Assembly: GCF_000315015.1 (NCBI RefSeq)
Contig: NZ_BAEP01000047.1
Location: 1-64,000 of the forward strand
DNA length: 64,000 bases
DNA from: Paraglaciecola mesophila KMM 241
GTDB taxonomy: Bacteria > Pseudomonadota > Gammaproteobacteria > Enterobacterales > Alteromonadaceae
Reading direction: 5' to 3'
The notes below the pieces were generated by a model. The model had not been told where the DNA came from, did no database searches, and saw only the letters and a list, made by a program, of their open reading frames with translations. A program made the translations under genes and the position numbers. This document shows, in pieces, positions 27,464 through 37,506 of this stretch (positions are counted from its first letter, which is position 1; each line of letters opens with the position of its first letter).

Positions 27464-29215
27464 TTATTCAGGCTTAGCGCGACGACGTGGAGGTTGATCT
27501 GACCATTCACGCATATTCAAACGCTGACCGGCAACACGGGTTTTTTGCAATGTATCTTGCGTTGCACGAGGCATATTCTTCGGCAAATCAACCGTACTGA
27601 AGTTATCGTAAATCTCGATAGCGCCAATGTTTTTACTGCTGATGTTTGCTTCATTAGCGATCGCGCCAACGATGTTGCCAGGCTTGGCACCATGAGTATG
27701 ACCTACTTCGATACGGTAGCGCTGCATGCCTTCTTCCGGTGTGCTGCTTTTACGAGCACGTTGTGGTCTGTCGCCACCGCGGTCACCGCCACGATCACCG
27801 CCACGCTCACGACCACGTCCACCGCGATCATCACGACCACCACGGTCATTTCTGTCGCCACGAGGCGGGGCAGAGTTCAGGTCAGGGCGGTCGCCTTCTT
27901 TAAGAATAAGCGGCTCGTCACCTTGAGCAATCTTAGCTAATGCAGCCATAATCACTTCTGGTGCAGCTTCGGTTTCTGCTTGAATCGACTCAACGATAGG
28001 GATCAATGTCTCTATGCTGCTGTCACTAATTGCTTCAATCACGCTGCTTTTGAAGCGGCTCAAACGCGTTTCATTTAGCTGAGAGATTGACGGGATTGGC
28101 ATAGGATCAATCGATTGACGTGTAGCACGTTCGATTGAGAACAACATGCGCTTTTCACGATGTGAAATGAACAGTATTGCATCACCAGTACGACCTGCAC
28201 GGCCAGTACGACCGATACGGTGTACATAAGATTCTGTATCGTACGGTACGTCGTAGTTGATAACATGACTTACACGTTCAACATCAAGACCACGTGCAAC
28301 AACGTCTGTTGCTACAAGAATATCAATTTTACCGCGCTTCAAACGTTCAACAGTACGTTCACGTGAGTTCTGCGGAATGTCACCGTTAAGTGGCTCAACA
28401 GCGTAACCGCGAGCTGACAATTTCTCAGAAAGCTCCATGGTAGCGGTTTTCGTACGTACGAAAATAATCACCGCATCAAACTCTTCCACTTCCATAATAC
28501 GGGTAAGGGCTTCAAGTTTGTGATGGCCAGCCACCTGACAGTAGCGCTGTTTGATGGTGCTAGCTGTGGCAACTTTAGATTCGATTTTAACCTGTTTCGG
28601 ATCGCTCAAGTAACGCTTAGTAATTTTGCGGATTGGATCAGGCATAGTCGCTGAGAACAGCGCAGTTTGGCGCTCTGCTGGTGCGTGGCTCAAAATCCAC
28701 TCAACGTCATCGATGAAACCCATGCGTAGCATTTCGTCGGCTTCATCCAATACCAAGAACTTAAGGTTATCTAATTTCAACGTGCCTTTTTTGATGTGGT
28801 CGATTACACGACCAGGCGTACCGACTACAACCTGCGCACCACGTCTTAATTGGCGAATTTGGTTGTCGTAGGATGAACCACCGTAAATTGGCAATACATT
28901 GATTTTACGAGAGAAACTAGCGTAAACTTGGAAAGCTTCAGCAACCTGAATCGCTAATTCGCGCGTTGGTGCCAAAACCAATAATTGAGTGTTGCTGTTG
29001 TTAGCATCCACGTTTGCAAGCATTGGCAATGCGAATGCTGCTGTTTTACCCGTACCAGTTTGCGCAGTACCAAGAAGATCGTGACCTTCCATGATAAGCG
29101 GAATACATTGGGCTTGGATTGGAGTTGGTTTTTCGTATCCTACTTTTTCTAAAGCTTGAAGCAATTCGGCAGGTAGGTTGAGGTCTTTAAAAGTCAATTC
29201 GACAGTGTCAGTCAT
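27464..29215 (-). CDS. deaD: DEAD-box RNA helicase DeaD/CsdA
   Basis: A 583-residue ATP-dependent RNA helicase with all core motifs: AQTGTGKT at 51-58, PTREL at 83-87, TPGRV, DEAD at 157-160, SAT at 188-190, ARGLDVERV and HRIGRTGRAG. A C-terminal DbpA-type RNA-binding domain (~495-560) follows a linker of RGG/GGDRGG repeats. DeaD unwinds RNA during ribosome assembly and cold adaptation. Upstream lies a 540-bp gap, consistent with a long regulatory leader. Confidence 0.95.
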   Translation of the reverse strand: MTDTVELTFKDLNLPAELLQALEKVGYEKPTPIQAQCIPLIMEGHDLLGTAQTGTGKTAAFALPMLANVDANNSNTQLLVLAPTRELAIQVAEAFQVYASFSRKINVLPIYGGSSYDNQIRQLRRGAQVVVGTPGRVIDHIKKGTLKLDNLKFLVLDEADEMLRMGFIDDVEWILSHAPAERQTALFSATMPDPIRKITKRYLSDPKQVKIESKVATASTIKQRYCQVAGHHKLEALTRIMEVEEFDAVIIFVRTKTATMELSEKLSARGYAVEPLNGDIPQNSRERTVERLKRGKIDILVATDVVARGLDVERVSHVINYDVPYDTESYVHRIGRTGRAGRTGDAILFISHREKRMLFSIERATRQSIDPMPIPSISQLNETRLSRFKSSVIEAISDSSIETLIPIVESIQAETEAAPEVIMAALAKIAQGDEPLILKEGDRPDLNSAPPRGDRNDRGGRDDRGGRGRERGGDRGGDRGGDRPQRARKSSTPEEGMQRYRIEVGHTHGAKPGNIVGAIANEANISSKNIGAIEIYDNFSTVDLPKNMPRATQDTLQKTRVAGQRLNMREWSDQPPRRRAKPE

Positions 29216-29758
29216 TAATTATCCCTAGTTAGAAACACGCAGGATTAACTTAGATTTCACAGTCAAATTCTAAAACAAACCAGCGTGGATACACAAAAGA
29301 AGTATTATATGAGAAATCGCGCCTATACACCACGTTAGGCCGCGTTTTATTTGAACTAATCTGTATTTATTGAATATCTCTGACGAACTTGTTATCAATG
29401 CGTTAACGCAATGAAAAATAACCATTAAAAAAGTGCGAAATTGTCACGAATTTAAAATAAAACTGACATGTTTGATGTTGTCGCTTACGGTAACAAATAC
29501 TCAGTGAATAAAATTTCGGGTGATAAATTACTCTTAGGTGATTCGTGCGGAGTTAAACGATTAAACAAAGTCGAGTATAACTGAAAATAATTGCGTTGAA
29601 ATTGCAACGATTGGCCGTTTCACTACACCAAGTGTTCAAGTAAGATAATTTTGTAGCATCTGCAAGCTCAAAGGTTTCAGGAATAACACACTATCCGTTG
29701 CGCATGATGACAGGCTGCAACGTCGCGCTAAGTAAAAGAGCGAAGGAACAGGATATGG
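29216..29758. promoter_or_regulatory. Divergent deaD/prsT intergenic region
   Basis: About 540 A+T-rich bases shared by the leaders of deaD (minus) and prsT (plus). The deaD start has an AGGGA site. A partial dyad at about 29594-29609 (CGTTG...CAACG) is the only clear symmetry. Enteric deaD has a long untranslated leader, so part of this may be a minus-strand regulatory RNA leader; that is inference. I see no small gene. Confidence 0.4.
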
Positions 29759-32512
29759 ATGATGAATAAAATGAGAAAAACGATAATCGCACTATCACTA
29801 GGGATGTTGATGAGTTGTGGGCAGCAAACCAGTGAAGAACATATTCAAGCCGCGCAAGAATTTATTGCGCAAAATGACAATGCTTCGGCGATTATCTCGC
29901 TGAAAACCGCCGTACAATTAGCCCCTAAATCTCCTGAAGCGCGCTTTGAATTGGGTAAAGTTTACCTCGACGAGAAACAATTTGAGAGTGCTGAAAAAGA
30001 ACTCAGTCGCGCATTAGAATATGGTTACGATGGGGCTAAAGTGCTGCCATTGTTAACCCGCGCCTACCAACGAACCGGCGCTTATGCGGCTATAAGTGAA
30101 ATGGAAGACAAAAACGTCGACCTGAGTAACGAGGACAAAGCGGAAATTGGTTACTTCAAAATAGTGTCTTTAGTGCGATTAAATAAGCCCGATGATGCGC
30201 GAGCGATCATCGCTGATCTGTCGCAGTTACAGACAGATTCAGTCTTTAAGTCACTGAGCCAAGCTTATAAAGACATACTTGATAAAGATTACCCTTTGGC
30301 GCTGCAAAGCCTTAGCGATATCAAAGATAGCCACTCTGATCATCCTGAAGTCCTTAAACTTTTGGCGCAACTGCATTTGAGCTTGGGCGACCCAAAAGCA
30401 GCGGCACAAGAGTTTGACCGCTATGTGTCTTTGTATCCTGATGATTTACAGACGACTTTTGTGCTTGCCAAACTGTGGGTAGATTTAGGGGAAACGGCAA
30501 AAGCGGAACCTTATCTCGATCAGTTATTGGCCGTGAATGCTAAAAATGGTTTGCTCAATCAACTTAAAGCGGCAGCACGAATAGCGGATAAAGACTATGG
30601 AGAAGCCCAGAAATACGCTGAGCTGGGTATTCAAAATGGTATGAATGATCCTTCGCTACGTTTAATTGCCGGCTATGCCGCATACCAGCAAAAAGATTTT
30701 GAGGCCGCTCAGCAGCACCTTTCATTAGTGGCCAGCAGTTTGCCTGGCAACCATCCTGGTTTACGTTTACTTGCTGCTAGCCAATTGCAGCTGGGCTTGA
30801 ATGCTGAGGCGGGAGATGTGCTAGAGCGCATGGAGCAAGTCAACGAGCAAGATGCGCAACTGTTTTCAAAAGCCAGTTATGAGCTATTGCGTCAAGGTAA
30901 TGTAAAAGACGCCCAAGAGTTAGTGGAGAAATCTTCCAGTATCAGTACCACGGCAGAAGACCTCACACGCTTAGGTTTGCTTAAACTCTCGCTGAATAAT
31001 CTTGATGGCATCGTGAATTTAGAAGAGGCATTGGAAAAGTCACCTGAACTTGAGAGTGCTAAAAAAACACTCGCTACTGCCTACATCACGACTAAGCAAT
31101 ATGACAAAGCCCTAGAATTGGCGCAGCAATGGAAAGCCGAAGATGCCAATGACATCAGCGCATATTTGCTGGCTGGCGAAGTGTTCAGTAAACAGCAGGA
31201 TCTAAGCAGTGCTAAAGCCGAATTTGAGCAGGTCATGCGTATTGACCCTGAACACAAAGGCGCTGCGCTGGGTCTAGTCAACATCGCTATTACCGAAAAA
31301 GAGGTTGTTCAAGCGCAATCAGGCTTAACGGATTTGCTTAATCGTTTTCCCGATTATACGCCCGCATTGGCGACTGCTTATCTGTTTAACAAACAACAAG
31401 GTAAAACACAGCATGGTATTGAGGTTATTAAAAGCGCACTGAACAAGGCGCCTGACAATCAAGAGCTGAGTATGTTGTATGCCCGTGTCTTGCTGCTAGA
31501 GCAGCAATATGAGCAGGCACTGCAAGAGTTCGTAAAGTTTGATCAAAATGAATCATTACCCCCTGCTTATTGGCAGGGTAAAGGCCAAGCGTTGATCCGT
31601 TCAGGCGATTTGCAGGGCGCACAGGGTCACTATGATAAGTGGCTGAGTATTGCCCCGAACGACAAGCAAGCCGTAGTGGGCAAGTTACTCCTGCTGGACA
31701 ACACGGGTAAATTTGCCGAAGGCGTCAAGTTAACCGAAGGTTTCTTAGCGGTGCGCAATGACACTCAAATGCAATTGCTCAACACGCATTTCTTATTGAT
31801 GAATAAAGATATGGACGCGGGAAGGAAGGCCTACGAGGCGATACCGCAAGAGCTAAAAAGTATGCCGATTGTAAAGGGCTTTCTGGCGCGGTTACTGATT
31901 GTTGATGGTGATTTTGAGCAAGCCGAGCCAAATGCTCACGCTGCCTATGAAGGTTTACCAAATGGCAGAAATTTAGTGTTGTGGGTGTTTACGCTTGAGC
32001 GTTTAAGTAAAAAAGAGCAAGCACTGAGTGCAATTCAAGCCCATTTAAAAGTATCACCGAATGACGGTGCTGCCTTGATGATGTTGGCCGAAAGGCAAAT
32101 TAATAGTGGTGATGATGAAGCCATTGCCAGCTATCAAACCTTGCTACAGAAAAACCCTAACAACTTTGTCGCACTGAATAATTTGGCGTATTTGTATCTC
32201 CAGCAAAATCAGCTAGACAAAGCCCTAGAATATGCTGAAAACGCGGTAAAACAGCGCCCTGATAATGCCGCCGCAGTCGATACCTATGCCCAAGTGTTAG
32301 TGGCTAAGGGAGAATACCGAAAAGCGGTGAAACAATACGATGCGGTTGTGAATGACAAAATGCGCAATGAAGAGATTTATCTAAATTACGTGGAAGCGCT
32401 TTTCCTCGACGGCAGCACGTTGCTAGGCAAACGCAAGCTTGAACAACGTGAAATGAAAACTGAGGAAAATATTACTCGCCAAGCTCAATTGAAAGCTAAA
32501 TACGCCGAGTAA
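29759..32512 (+). CDS. prsT: PEP-CTERM-system TPR lipoprotein PrsT
   Basis: A 917-residue lipoprotein: signal peptide with lipobox LMSC placing the lipidated cysteine at residue 20, then tetratricopeptide repeats across nearly the whole length (for example EARFELGKVYLDEKQFESAEKEL near 61). Length and architecture match PrsT of exosortase/PEP-CTERM exopolysaccharide systems, where it is usually near the sensor pair PrsK/PrsR. None of those genes is nearby. AGGA at 29750-29753 supports ATG 29759. Confidence 0.75.
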   Translation: MMNKMRKTIIALSLGMLMSCGQQTSEEHIQAAQEFIAQNDNASAIISLKTAVQLAPKSPEARFELGKVYLDEKQFESAEKELSRALEYGYDGAKVLPLLTRAYQRTGAYAAISEMEDKNVDLSNEDKAEIGYFKIVSLVRLNKPDDARAIIADLSQLQTDSVFKSLSQAYKDILDKDYPLALQSLSDIKDSHSDHPEVLKLLAQLHLSLGDPKAAAQEFDRYVSLYPDDLQTTFVLAKLWVDLGETAKAEPYLDQLLAVNAKNGLLNQLKAAARIADKDYGEAQKYAELGIQNGMNDPSLRLIAGYAAYQQKDFEAAQQHLSLVASSLPGNHPGLRLLAASQLQLGLNAEAGDVLERMEQVNEQDAQLFSKASYELLRQGNVKDAQELVEKSSSISTTAEDLTRLGLLKLSLNNLDGIVNLEEALEKSPELESAKKTLATAYITTKQYDKALELAQQWKAEDANDISAYLLAGEVFSKQQDLSSAKAEFEQVMRIDPEHKGAALGLVNIAITEKEVVQAQSGLTDLLNRFPDYTPALATAYLFNKQQGKTQHGIEVIKSALNKAPDNQELSMLYARVLLLEQQYEQALQEFVKFDQNESLPPAYWQGKGQALIRSGDLQGAQGHYDKWLSIAPNDKQAVVGKLLLLDNTGKFAEGVKLTEGFLAVRNDTQMQLLNTHFLLMNKDMDAGRKAYEAIPQELKSMPIVKGFLARLLIVDGDFEQAEPNAHAAYEGLPNGRNLVLWVFTLERLSKKEQALSAIQAHLKVSPNDGAALMMLAERQINSGDDEAIASYQTLLQKNPNNFVALNNLAYLYLQQNQLDKALEYAENAVKQRPDNAAAVDTYAQVLVAKGEYRKAVKQYDAVVNDKMRNEEIYLNYVEALFLDGSTLLGKRKLEQREMKTEENITRQAQLKAKYAE

Positions 32513-32540
32513 TCGGCAAGCTATAATTCGCTTTTACTAA

Positions 32541-32582
32541 AACAAAAGCCCGTAACGTAAACACGTGACGGGCTTTTTTGTT
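32541..32582 (+). terminator. Terminator after prsT
   Basis: AAAAGCCCGT pairs with ACGGGCTTTT around a short inner CGT/ACG stem, ending in a T6 run. It lies between convergent prsT and trxC and could serve both. Confidence 0.85.
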
Positions 32583-32608
32583 GCGCTAAGTGGCCAACGG
32601 TAGGCTGG

Positions 32609-33037
32609 CTAACATTTTTGCACGGCTTGCATTATCCACTGTTTTAATTGTGCTTCACCTAATGCCCCTGAAATACGATCGATCTCTTTGCCTTGATGAA
32701 ATAGAATTAAAGTAGGAATACTGCGGATACCGGCTTCGCTACTGATTTGCTGAGCTTGCTCAGTATTTAACTGGGCGAATAACACGCTATCCGTTTGGCT
32801 GGCTAATTTGGCAAATACAGGTGCAAAGCTTTTACACGGACCGCACCAACTGGCCCAAAAGTCGACCAAAACTGGCAAGTGGTTTCGCTCAATGTAGCGA
32901 TAAAATTGATGCTGGGTGAGCTGGCACGGTTGATGAGTATGCAGCTTTTGCTGGCATTTGCCACAATTTGCTTGGGTATGATCCTTACTCTCGGGGACGT
33001 TGTTAATGGCATAACAATGGGGACAAACGATATGCAT
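32609..33037 (-). CDS. trxC: Thioredoxin 2
   Basis: A 142-residue cytoplasmic disulfide reductase. The N-terminal zinc-binding cysteines are Cys5, Cys8, Cys25 and Cys28 (CPHC and CGKC). The active site WCGPC is at 64-68 and the cis-proline segment is in SIPTLILF. The added zinc domain marks TrxC, usually linked to oxidative stress. It begins right after the channel gene, from whose end it is not separated, so the two are probably co-transcribed. Confidence 0.94.
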   Translation of the reverse strand: MHIVCPHCYAINNVPESKDHTQANCGKCQQKLHTHQPCQLTQHQFYRYIERNHLPVLVDFWASWCGPCKSFAPVFAKLASQTDSVLFAQLNTEQAQQISSEAGIRSIPTLILFHQGKEIDRISGALGEAQLKQWIMQAVQKC

Positions 33038-33886
33038 TTATACTTTCTCCTGCTTGCTGGTCTGGGCTGATAGTTGCTCGACTTGCTGTTGCAGCCCTTT
33101 AATATGCACGAGCAAATCACTAAGAGTCGGCTCTTCTTCTAAATCGTGCTCAGCAGCATCTTCTTTGGCTTTTTGTTTGCGCGCCAATTCATTTTCCTGC
33201 TCCATCACACTGACCACGATACCAATCACCATATTTAAGAAAGCAAAGGCGGTAAAGAAAATAAAGGTCAAATAGAACACCCAGCTCAATGGGTAAACCT
33301 CCATTGTTTCATACATGACATCGGTCCAATCTTCGAACGTCATGACCCTAAATAAGGTTAATAACGAAATGGCGATATCACCCCAAAGGTCTGGGTTAAT
33401 GCTCTCAAACAAGGTGCTACCTATCGCAGCATAGATATAGAAGATGATGAACATCAGTAGCATAACGTAGCCCAGTTGCGGCAAGGCTTTTACCAAAGAG
33501 ACTAAAAGTATACGTAACTCCGGGATGATGGAAATCATCCGCAATACCCTAAATACTCTGACCAAACGAGCGATAACGGCTAAATCAGCGTCTTCAGCGG
33601 GAATAAGGCTGACAATAACAATCAAGGTATCGAATATATTCCAGAAGTTTTTAAAGAAATCCCGCTTTCGCTCTTCAGCTAAAAAACGAATGGTAATTTC
33701 AGTTAAGAAGAATGCGCTGATAAACCAATCTAAAAACTGTGTCACGTGGTACATGGTCACGGACATTTCATAGGTTTTCGCACCCACTAACAGGGCAGAA
33801 AATATGATCACCGAAATCACAAAAATCTCGAACAGCTTGTTCGAGCGAATACGAATAAATTGGGCTTGTAGGGATAAAGCGTTCAT
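33038..33886 (-). CDS. Bacterial voltage-gated cation channel with acidic filter
   Basis: A 282-residue six-helix channel of the NaChBac/NavAb family that assembles as tetramers. The S4 segment carries four regularly spaced arginines (107, 110, 113, 116). The pore filter reads TFEDWTD at 183-189, S6 follows (~205-230), and the C-terminal tail ends in a coiled coil. Sodium-selective relatives usually have TLESWSM-like filters; the extra aspartates suggest calcium permeability. An in-frame start at 34027 is possible, but ATG 33886 gives the usual family length. It directly precedes trxC. Confidence 0.85.
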   Translation of the reverse strand: MNALSLQAQFIRIRSNKLFEIFVISVIIFSALLVGAKTYEMSVTMYHVTQFLDWFISAFFLTEITIRFLAEERKRDFFKNFWNIFDTLIVIVSLIPAEDADLAVIARLVRVFRVLRMISIIPELRILLVSLVKALPQLGYVMLLMFIIFYIYAAIGSTLFESINPDLWGDIAISLLTLFRVMTFEDWTDVMYETMEVYPLSWVFYLTFIFFTAFAFLNMVIGIVVSVMEQENELARKQKAKEDAAEHDLEEEPTLSDLLVHIKGLQQQVEQLSAQTSKQEKV

Positions 33887-34244
33887 GGACTCACGAAGTT
33901 TATAAAAAATCGCCGATAGAATATTGGATTCTACAAGACTGTCAATTGAGGATTGGTGTGTGAATGTGTATAAACCACTGCCCAGGGGATGAAGTGATAA
34001 ATAAACATGATATTCTATCAAAAACATCGAAAATCATTGTTAACTAGCTTCTTTAACTAAAAAATATGAGGAATTTGGAATAAATGACAAGGTATCGTTC
34101 AGCGTCACAATAAATTAGTGAGGTTGTTAACTCATTTACCTTTAAGCAAGATTCTAATTCAAGAAGTCTCTTAATTAAAAAGTCTCTTCTTTTTGAAATA
34201 AAGCTCAATATAAACACAGGATTGTTGCGCGAAGCACACAAGAC
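33887..34244. promoter_or_regulatory. Divergent region between channel and bphO
   Basis: About 360 A+T-rich bases with both promoters. AAGTCTCTT occurs twice at 34164-34172 and 34180-34188, a direct repeat at 16-bp spacing about 60 bases before the bphO start; it may be a binding site. Nothing else is clear. Confidence 0.35.
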
Positions 34245-34901
34245 ATGAGTACCAGTAATATGACGAGTATCCAAGCTACCCCTATATCCATAGGACATTT
34301 TCTTAAAACTGGCACTCAAGGCCTGCACAGAGAAGTGGAAGGCACCCTGTCAAAAATTTTATTCCACCGTGATTTGACTGCGCAGGTGTATTTGCAGGTG
34401 CTGATGGCCATGCAAGCGGCTTATGCCTCAATGGAACGAGCAATGCTTAGTTTTCCTGAGTCTAAAGCAGCCTATAAAAACCGCAGTAAACAAGCGTTCA
34501 TCAACAAAGACATCGCTTATATGGAACAGGCTCTATTGGATCTTAAGCGTGACATTTCGACCCGCGCCAGTAATAAAGACGATTTAACTCACCATGTTAA
34601 GTCGAACGTTGAATTGCACTCAACTGCGCAAGCGATGGGGATGATGTATGTTCTGGAAGGTGCAACCTTAGGCGGTGAACATATTCAGGCTCGATTAACT
34701 CGACACGATTGGTTAGATACTCAGCACGGCGTAGCCTTTTTCAATAGCTATCAAGAGCAACGAATGGTGCGCTGGGGCGAATTTTTAACTGTATTGCAGC
34801 AATACTACGAGCGAAATCCTGATGATTGTGATGAAATCAGGCAAGGTGCAGAATTAGCATTCGAATGTATTCATGATTGTTTGGAGGGAATAAGCCTGTG
34901 A
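34245..34901 (+). CDS. bphO: Biliverdin-producing heme oxygenase
   Basis: A 218-residue heme oxygenase that opens heme to biliverdin, the chromophore of bacteriophytochromes. GLHREVEG carries the likely proximal heme ligand His28, and MMYVLEGATLGGEHI is the distal-helix glycine motif. Its stop overlaps the GTG start of the phytochrome gene by four bases, so pigment and photoreceptor are made together. Confidence 0.9.
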   Translation: MSTSNMTSIQATPISIGHFLKTGTQGLHREVEGTLSKILFHRDLTAQVYLQVLMAMQAAYASMERAMLSFPESKAAYKNRSKQAFINKDIAYMEQALLDLKRDISTRASNKDDLTHHVKSNVELHSTAQAMGMMYVLEGATLGGEHIQARLTRHDWLDTQHGVAFFNSYQEQRMVRWGEFLTVLQQYYERNPDDCDEIRQGAELAFECIHDCLEGISL

Positions 34902-37297
34902 ATAAACCGTTTGATGTGACACTGGATAATTGTCATAAAGAGCCCATCCATATCCCAGGGTCGATTCAACCTCATGGCTATCTATTACTGTTCGAGCCAG
35001 AAACACTGATATTAAAATATTGTAGTGAAAACGTGGCGGACTTAATGCAATGCTCGCTAGACGCGTTACTTGAGCAACCATTGGATTCAATGTTTGACCG
35101 CGAATTCGCCACAATGGTGAAAGGATTGGATTACAGCAAGGGCTTTCACGAAGTTAATCCACAACAAACGACGCCAATTGCTGCGCTCGCTCAAGGGCTA
35201 AACTCCAATACCACCGGGCCAGTGACTGACACGCAAGCCGAGAGTATCAAAACACAATCAACTTACAATGCCATACTGAGCTTACACGACGACCTTTTGG
35301 CCATCGAACTAGAGCCTGCGTTATCTGCCAGTTCAAGTTCGTTTAATCCCGTTAAAAATTTGATTAATCTATCGCTTAATGATTTGGCCCAAAGCCAAGA
35401 CTTAAACAATGTTTTTGCTTATGCAGTTAACGAAATCCGCAAAGTCACTGGGTTTGATCGCGTCATGTTGTATAAGTTTGACGCGGACTATAACGGCGAG
35501 GTTGTTGCTGAGGCTAAAAAGCTTGAGTTGAACTCCTTTCTAAAACAGCACTTTCCCGAATCTGATATTCCAAAGCAGGCGAGGGAGCTGTACGTTAAAA
35601 ACCCCATTCGACTGCTTGCTGATGTTAACGCCAAGCAGTCTATGTTGTACCCAAATGATCGGCCCGTTGATTTGAGTAAGGTGACGCTGCGCACTGTGTC
35701 ACCTATTCATTGCCAGTATTTACGCAACATGGGGGTGAATGCCTCTATGTCGATCAGCATAGTGGTGTCAGGCAAATTGTGGGGGCTAATTGCATGTCAC
35801 CACTATAGCCCTCATGTAGTGCCGTTTGAAACCCGTGAAGTGGCTTTATACATGGGGTTGATGTTGTCTTATTTGATTTCATTAAAAGTGCAAGCTGATG
35901 CTGAGCACCGTGATTCGGCGGTGTTATCGTTAAATGCGTCGATCACCGCGAAAATGGCTGAGCGTATTTTCTTTACAGATGGTTTGCGTGAAGAAACAGA
36001 CAATCTGATGCGTGTGATGAACGCATCAGGTGTGGCTTGGCGTTTAGAAGAAGATATAGAATGCTTTGGCAAGACCCCAAGCCCTGATCGCATAGAAGCG
36101 CTTTTTAACTGGGCGACATCAACTAAATTAGTCACAGATACGATTTACCATACAAAGACCTTAGGTAAAGATAACCCTGATTTTTTGGATATAAGTGACG
36201 TTGCCAGTGGTGTATTCATCTTGTCTGTCTCCTCTGTTAGTAACTTATTCTTGATATGGTTTAGACAAGAGGTTGAACAAACCAAAGATTGGGGAGGGAA
36301 ACCTGAGAAAACCATCGAGTTTTTAGATGATGGTAGCCATAGACTGATGCCCCGGAGCTCTTTTCGTTTATGGCGTGAAAACGTTAAAAACCAATCGTTA
36401 GCCTGGGAAGCGGTAGAGTTATCCAGCGCTTTGAAATTCCGAGACACGATAGTTAACTATGTGTTGTCAAAATCGGAGCGTCTTGAGCTACTAAACGAAG
36501 CGTTAGAGCACAAAGTAGCTGTGCGCACTGATGAATTGAAAAAAGAAATTGCTAATAAAGAAAAAATGCAAGATGAGTTAGTGGAGGCCTTGGCCACTTC
36601 TGAAGAATCTAACCGTGAACTAGAGCGTTTTGCATTTGTAGCCTCACATGACCTGCAAGAGCCGCTGCGTAAAATTCAGTCGTTCGGTGGGCGTATTCAG
36701 CAAACAGAAGCCACGTTAAGCGATAGAGGCCATGGTTATTTAACCAAGATGATGAACTCAGCAGAAAGAATGCAGGCGCTGATTAAAGGTGTGCTGAGCT
36801 TTTCACGTATCCACAGATCCAATGACGAGTTTGTCCCTTTGAATTTTGATGACATTATTGAAGATGTGATCTTAGATTTAGAAGTGTTGGTGACAGAGAA
36901 AAAAGCAGCATTCTCAATCGATCATATTGGCACAGTATTCGGGGATAAAAACCAGCTTCACCGTGTGGCGCAAAACATCATTCAGAACGCCCTGAAATTC
37001 ACTAAAGAGGAGGTCCCCCCACACATTGTTATTGCCCTTAACGATAAAGCCGAAGACTTTGTCACCATTGAATTTAAAGACAATGGCGTTGGATTTTCTA
37101 AAACGCATGAGCAGAAAATCTTTGGTTTATTTGAGCGTTTACACTCAAAAGCTGAGTATTCGGGGACTGGGTTAGGTTTGGCGATATGCAAAAAAATTAT
37201 CAATCGACATCAGGGAAAGATTTGGGCCGAGTCTCGCTTTGGTCAGGGCGCATCATTTTTCATTACGCTGCCTACAAACTCAGGCGCAGTAGAATAA
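34898..37297 (+). CDS. bphP: Bacteriophytochrome histidine kinase
   Basis: A 799-residue red/far-red photoreceptor kinase. Cys12 precedes HKEPIHIPGSIQPHG and is the expected biliverdin-binding cysteine in the PAS region. The GAF domain (~165-335) has FPESDIPKQARELY and SPIHCQYLRNMGV. The PHY domain has the tongue signature PRSSF (~485-489). HisKA has the phospho-acceptor His584 in ASHDLQEPLRK, and the ATPase has QNIIQNALKF, DNGVGF and GTGLGLAICKKI. Start is GTG 34898: GGAGGG upstream and the 4-base overlap with bphO support it. The likely partner is the response regulator at 37507. Confidence 0.95.
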   Translation: MNKPFDVTLDNCHKEPIHIPGSIQPHGYLLLFEPETLILKYCSENVADLMQCSLDALLEQPLDSMFDREFATMVKGLDYSKGFHEVNPQQTTPIAALAQGLNSNTTGPVTDTQAESIKTQSTYNAILSLHDDLLAIELEPALSASSSSFNPVKNLINLSLNDLAQSQDLNNVFAYAVNEIRKVTGFDRVMLYKFDADYNGEVVAEAKKLELNSFLKQHFPESDIPKQARELYVKNPIRLLADVNAKQSMLYPNDRPVDLSKVTLRTVSPIHCQYLRNMGVNASMSISIVVSGKLWGLIACHHYSPHVVPFETREVALYMGLMLSYLISLKVQADAEHRDSAVLSLNASITAKMAERIFFTDGLREETDNLMRVMNASGVAWRLEEDIECFGKTPSPDRIEALFNWATSTKLVTDTIYHTKTLGKDNPDFLDISDVASGVFILSVSSVSNLFLIWFRQEVEQTKDWGGKPEKTIEFLDDGSHRLMPRSSFRLWRENVKNQSLAWEAVELSSALKFRDTIVNYVLSKSERLELLNEALEHKVAVRTDELKKEIANKEKMQDELVEALATSEESNRELERFAFVASHDLQEPLRKIQSFGGRIQQTEATLSDRGHGYLTKMMNSAERMQALIKGVLSFSRIHRSNDEFVPLNFDDIIEDVILDLEVLVTEKKAAFSIDHIGTVFGDKNQLHRVAQNIIQNALKFTKEEVPPHIVIALNDKAEDFVTIEFKDNGVGFSKTHEQKIFGLFERLHSKAEYSGTGLGLAICKKIINRHQGKIWAESRFGQGASFFITLPTNSGAVE

Positions 37298-37506
37298 TAT
37301 TACGCTTTTAACTTATCTTAGAATAACTGGCTGTGATATTATTAGCCGTTAGTTTTTTTACGTGGTTTCAGGGCATAGCAAGTGATCTATCATGCTTCAA
37401 CTTGGGTCATAGGTACGATGCTTTTGCATTATAAATATTAGAATTACACGGACGGTCACTAAGGTTGAACCGTTACCATTCTAAAGTACAGAAGGTTGTT
37501 TTTAGT

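Noticed and set aside
29755-29769. A four-codon frame overlapping the prsT start
   Set aside because: Such a short frame is expected by chance and the AGGA site fits the prsT ATG.
34053-34328. A 91-codon minus-strand frame over the bphO start
   Set aside because: Overlaps the promoter and 5' end of bphO and shows no protein features.
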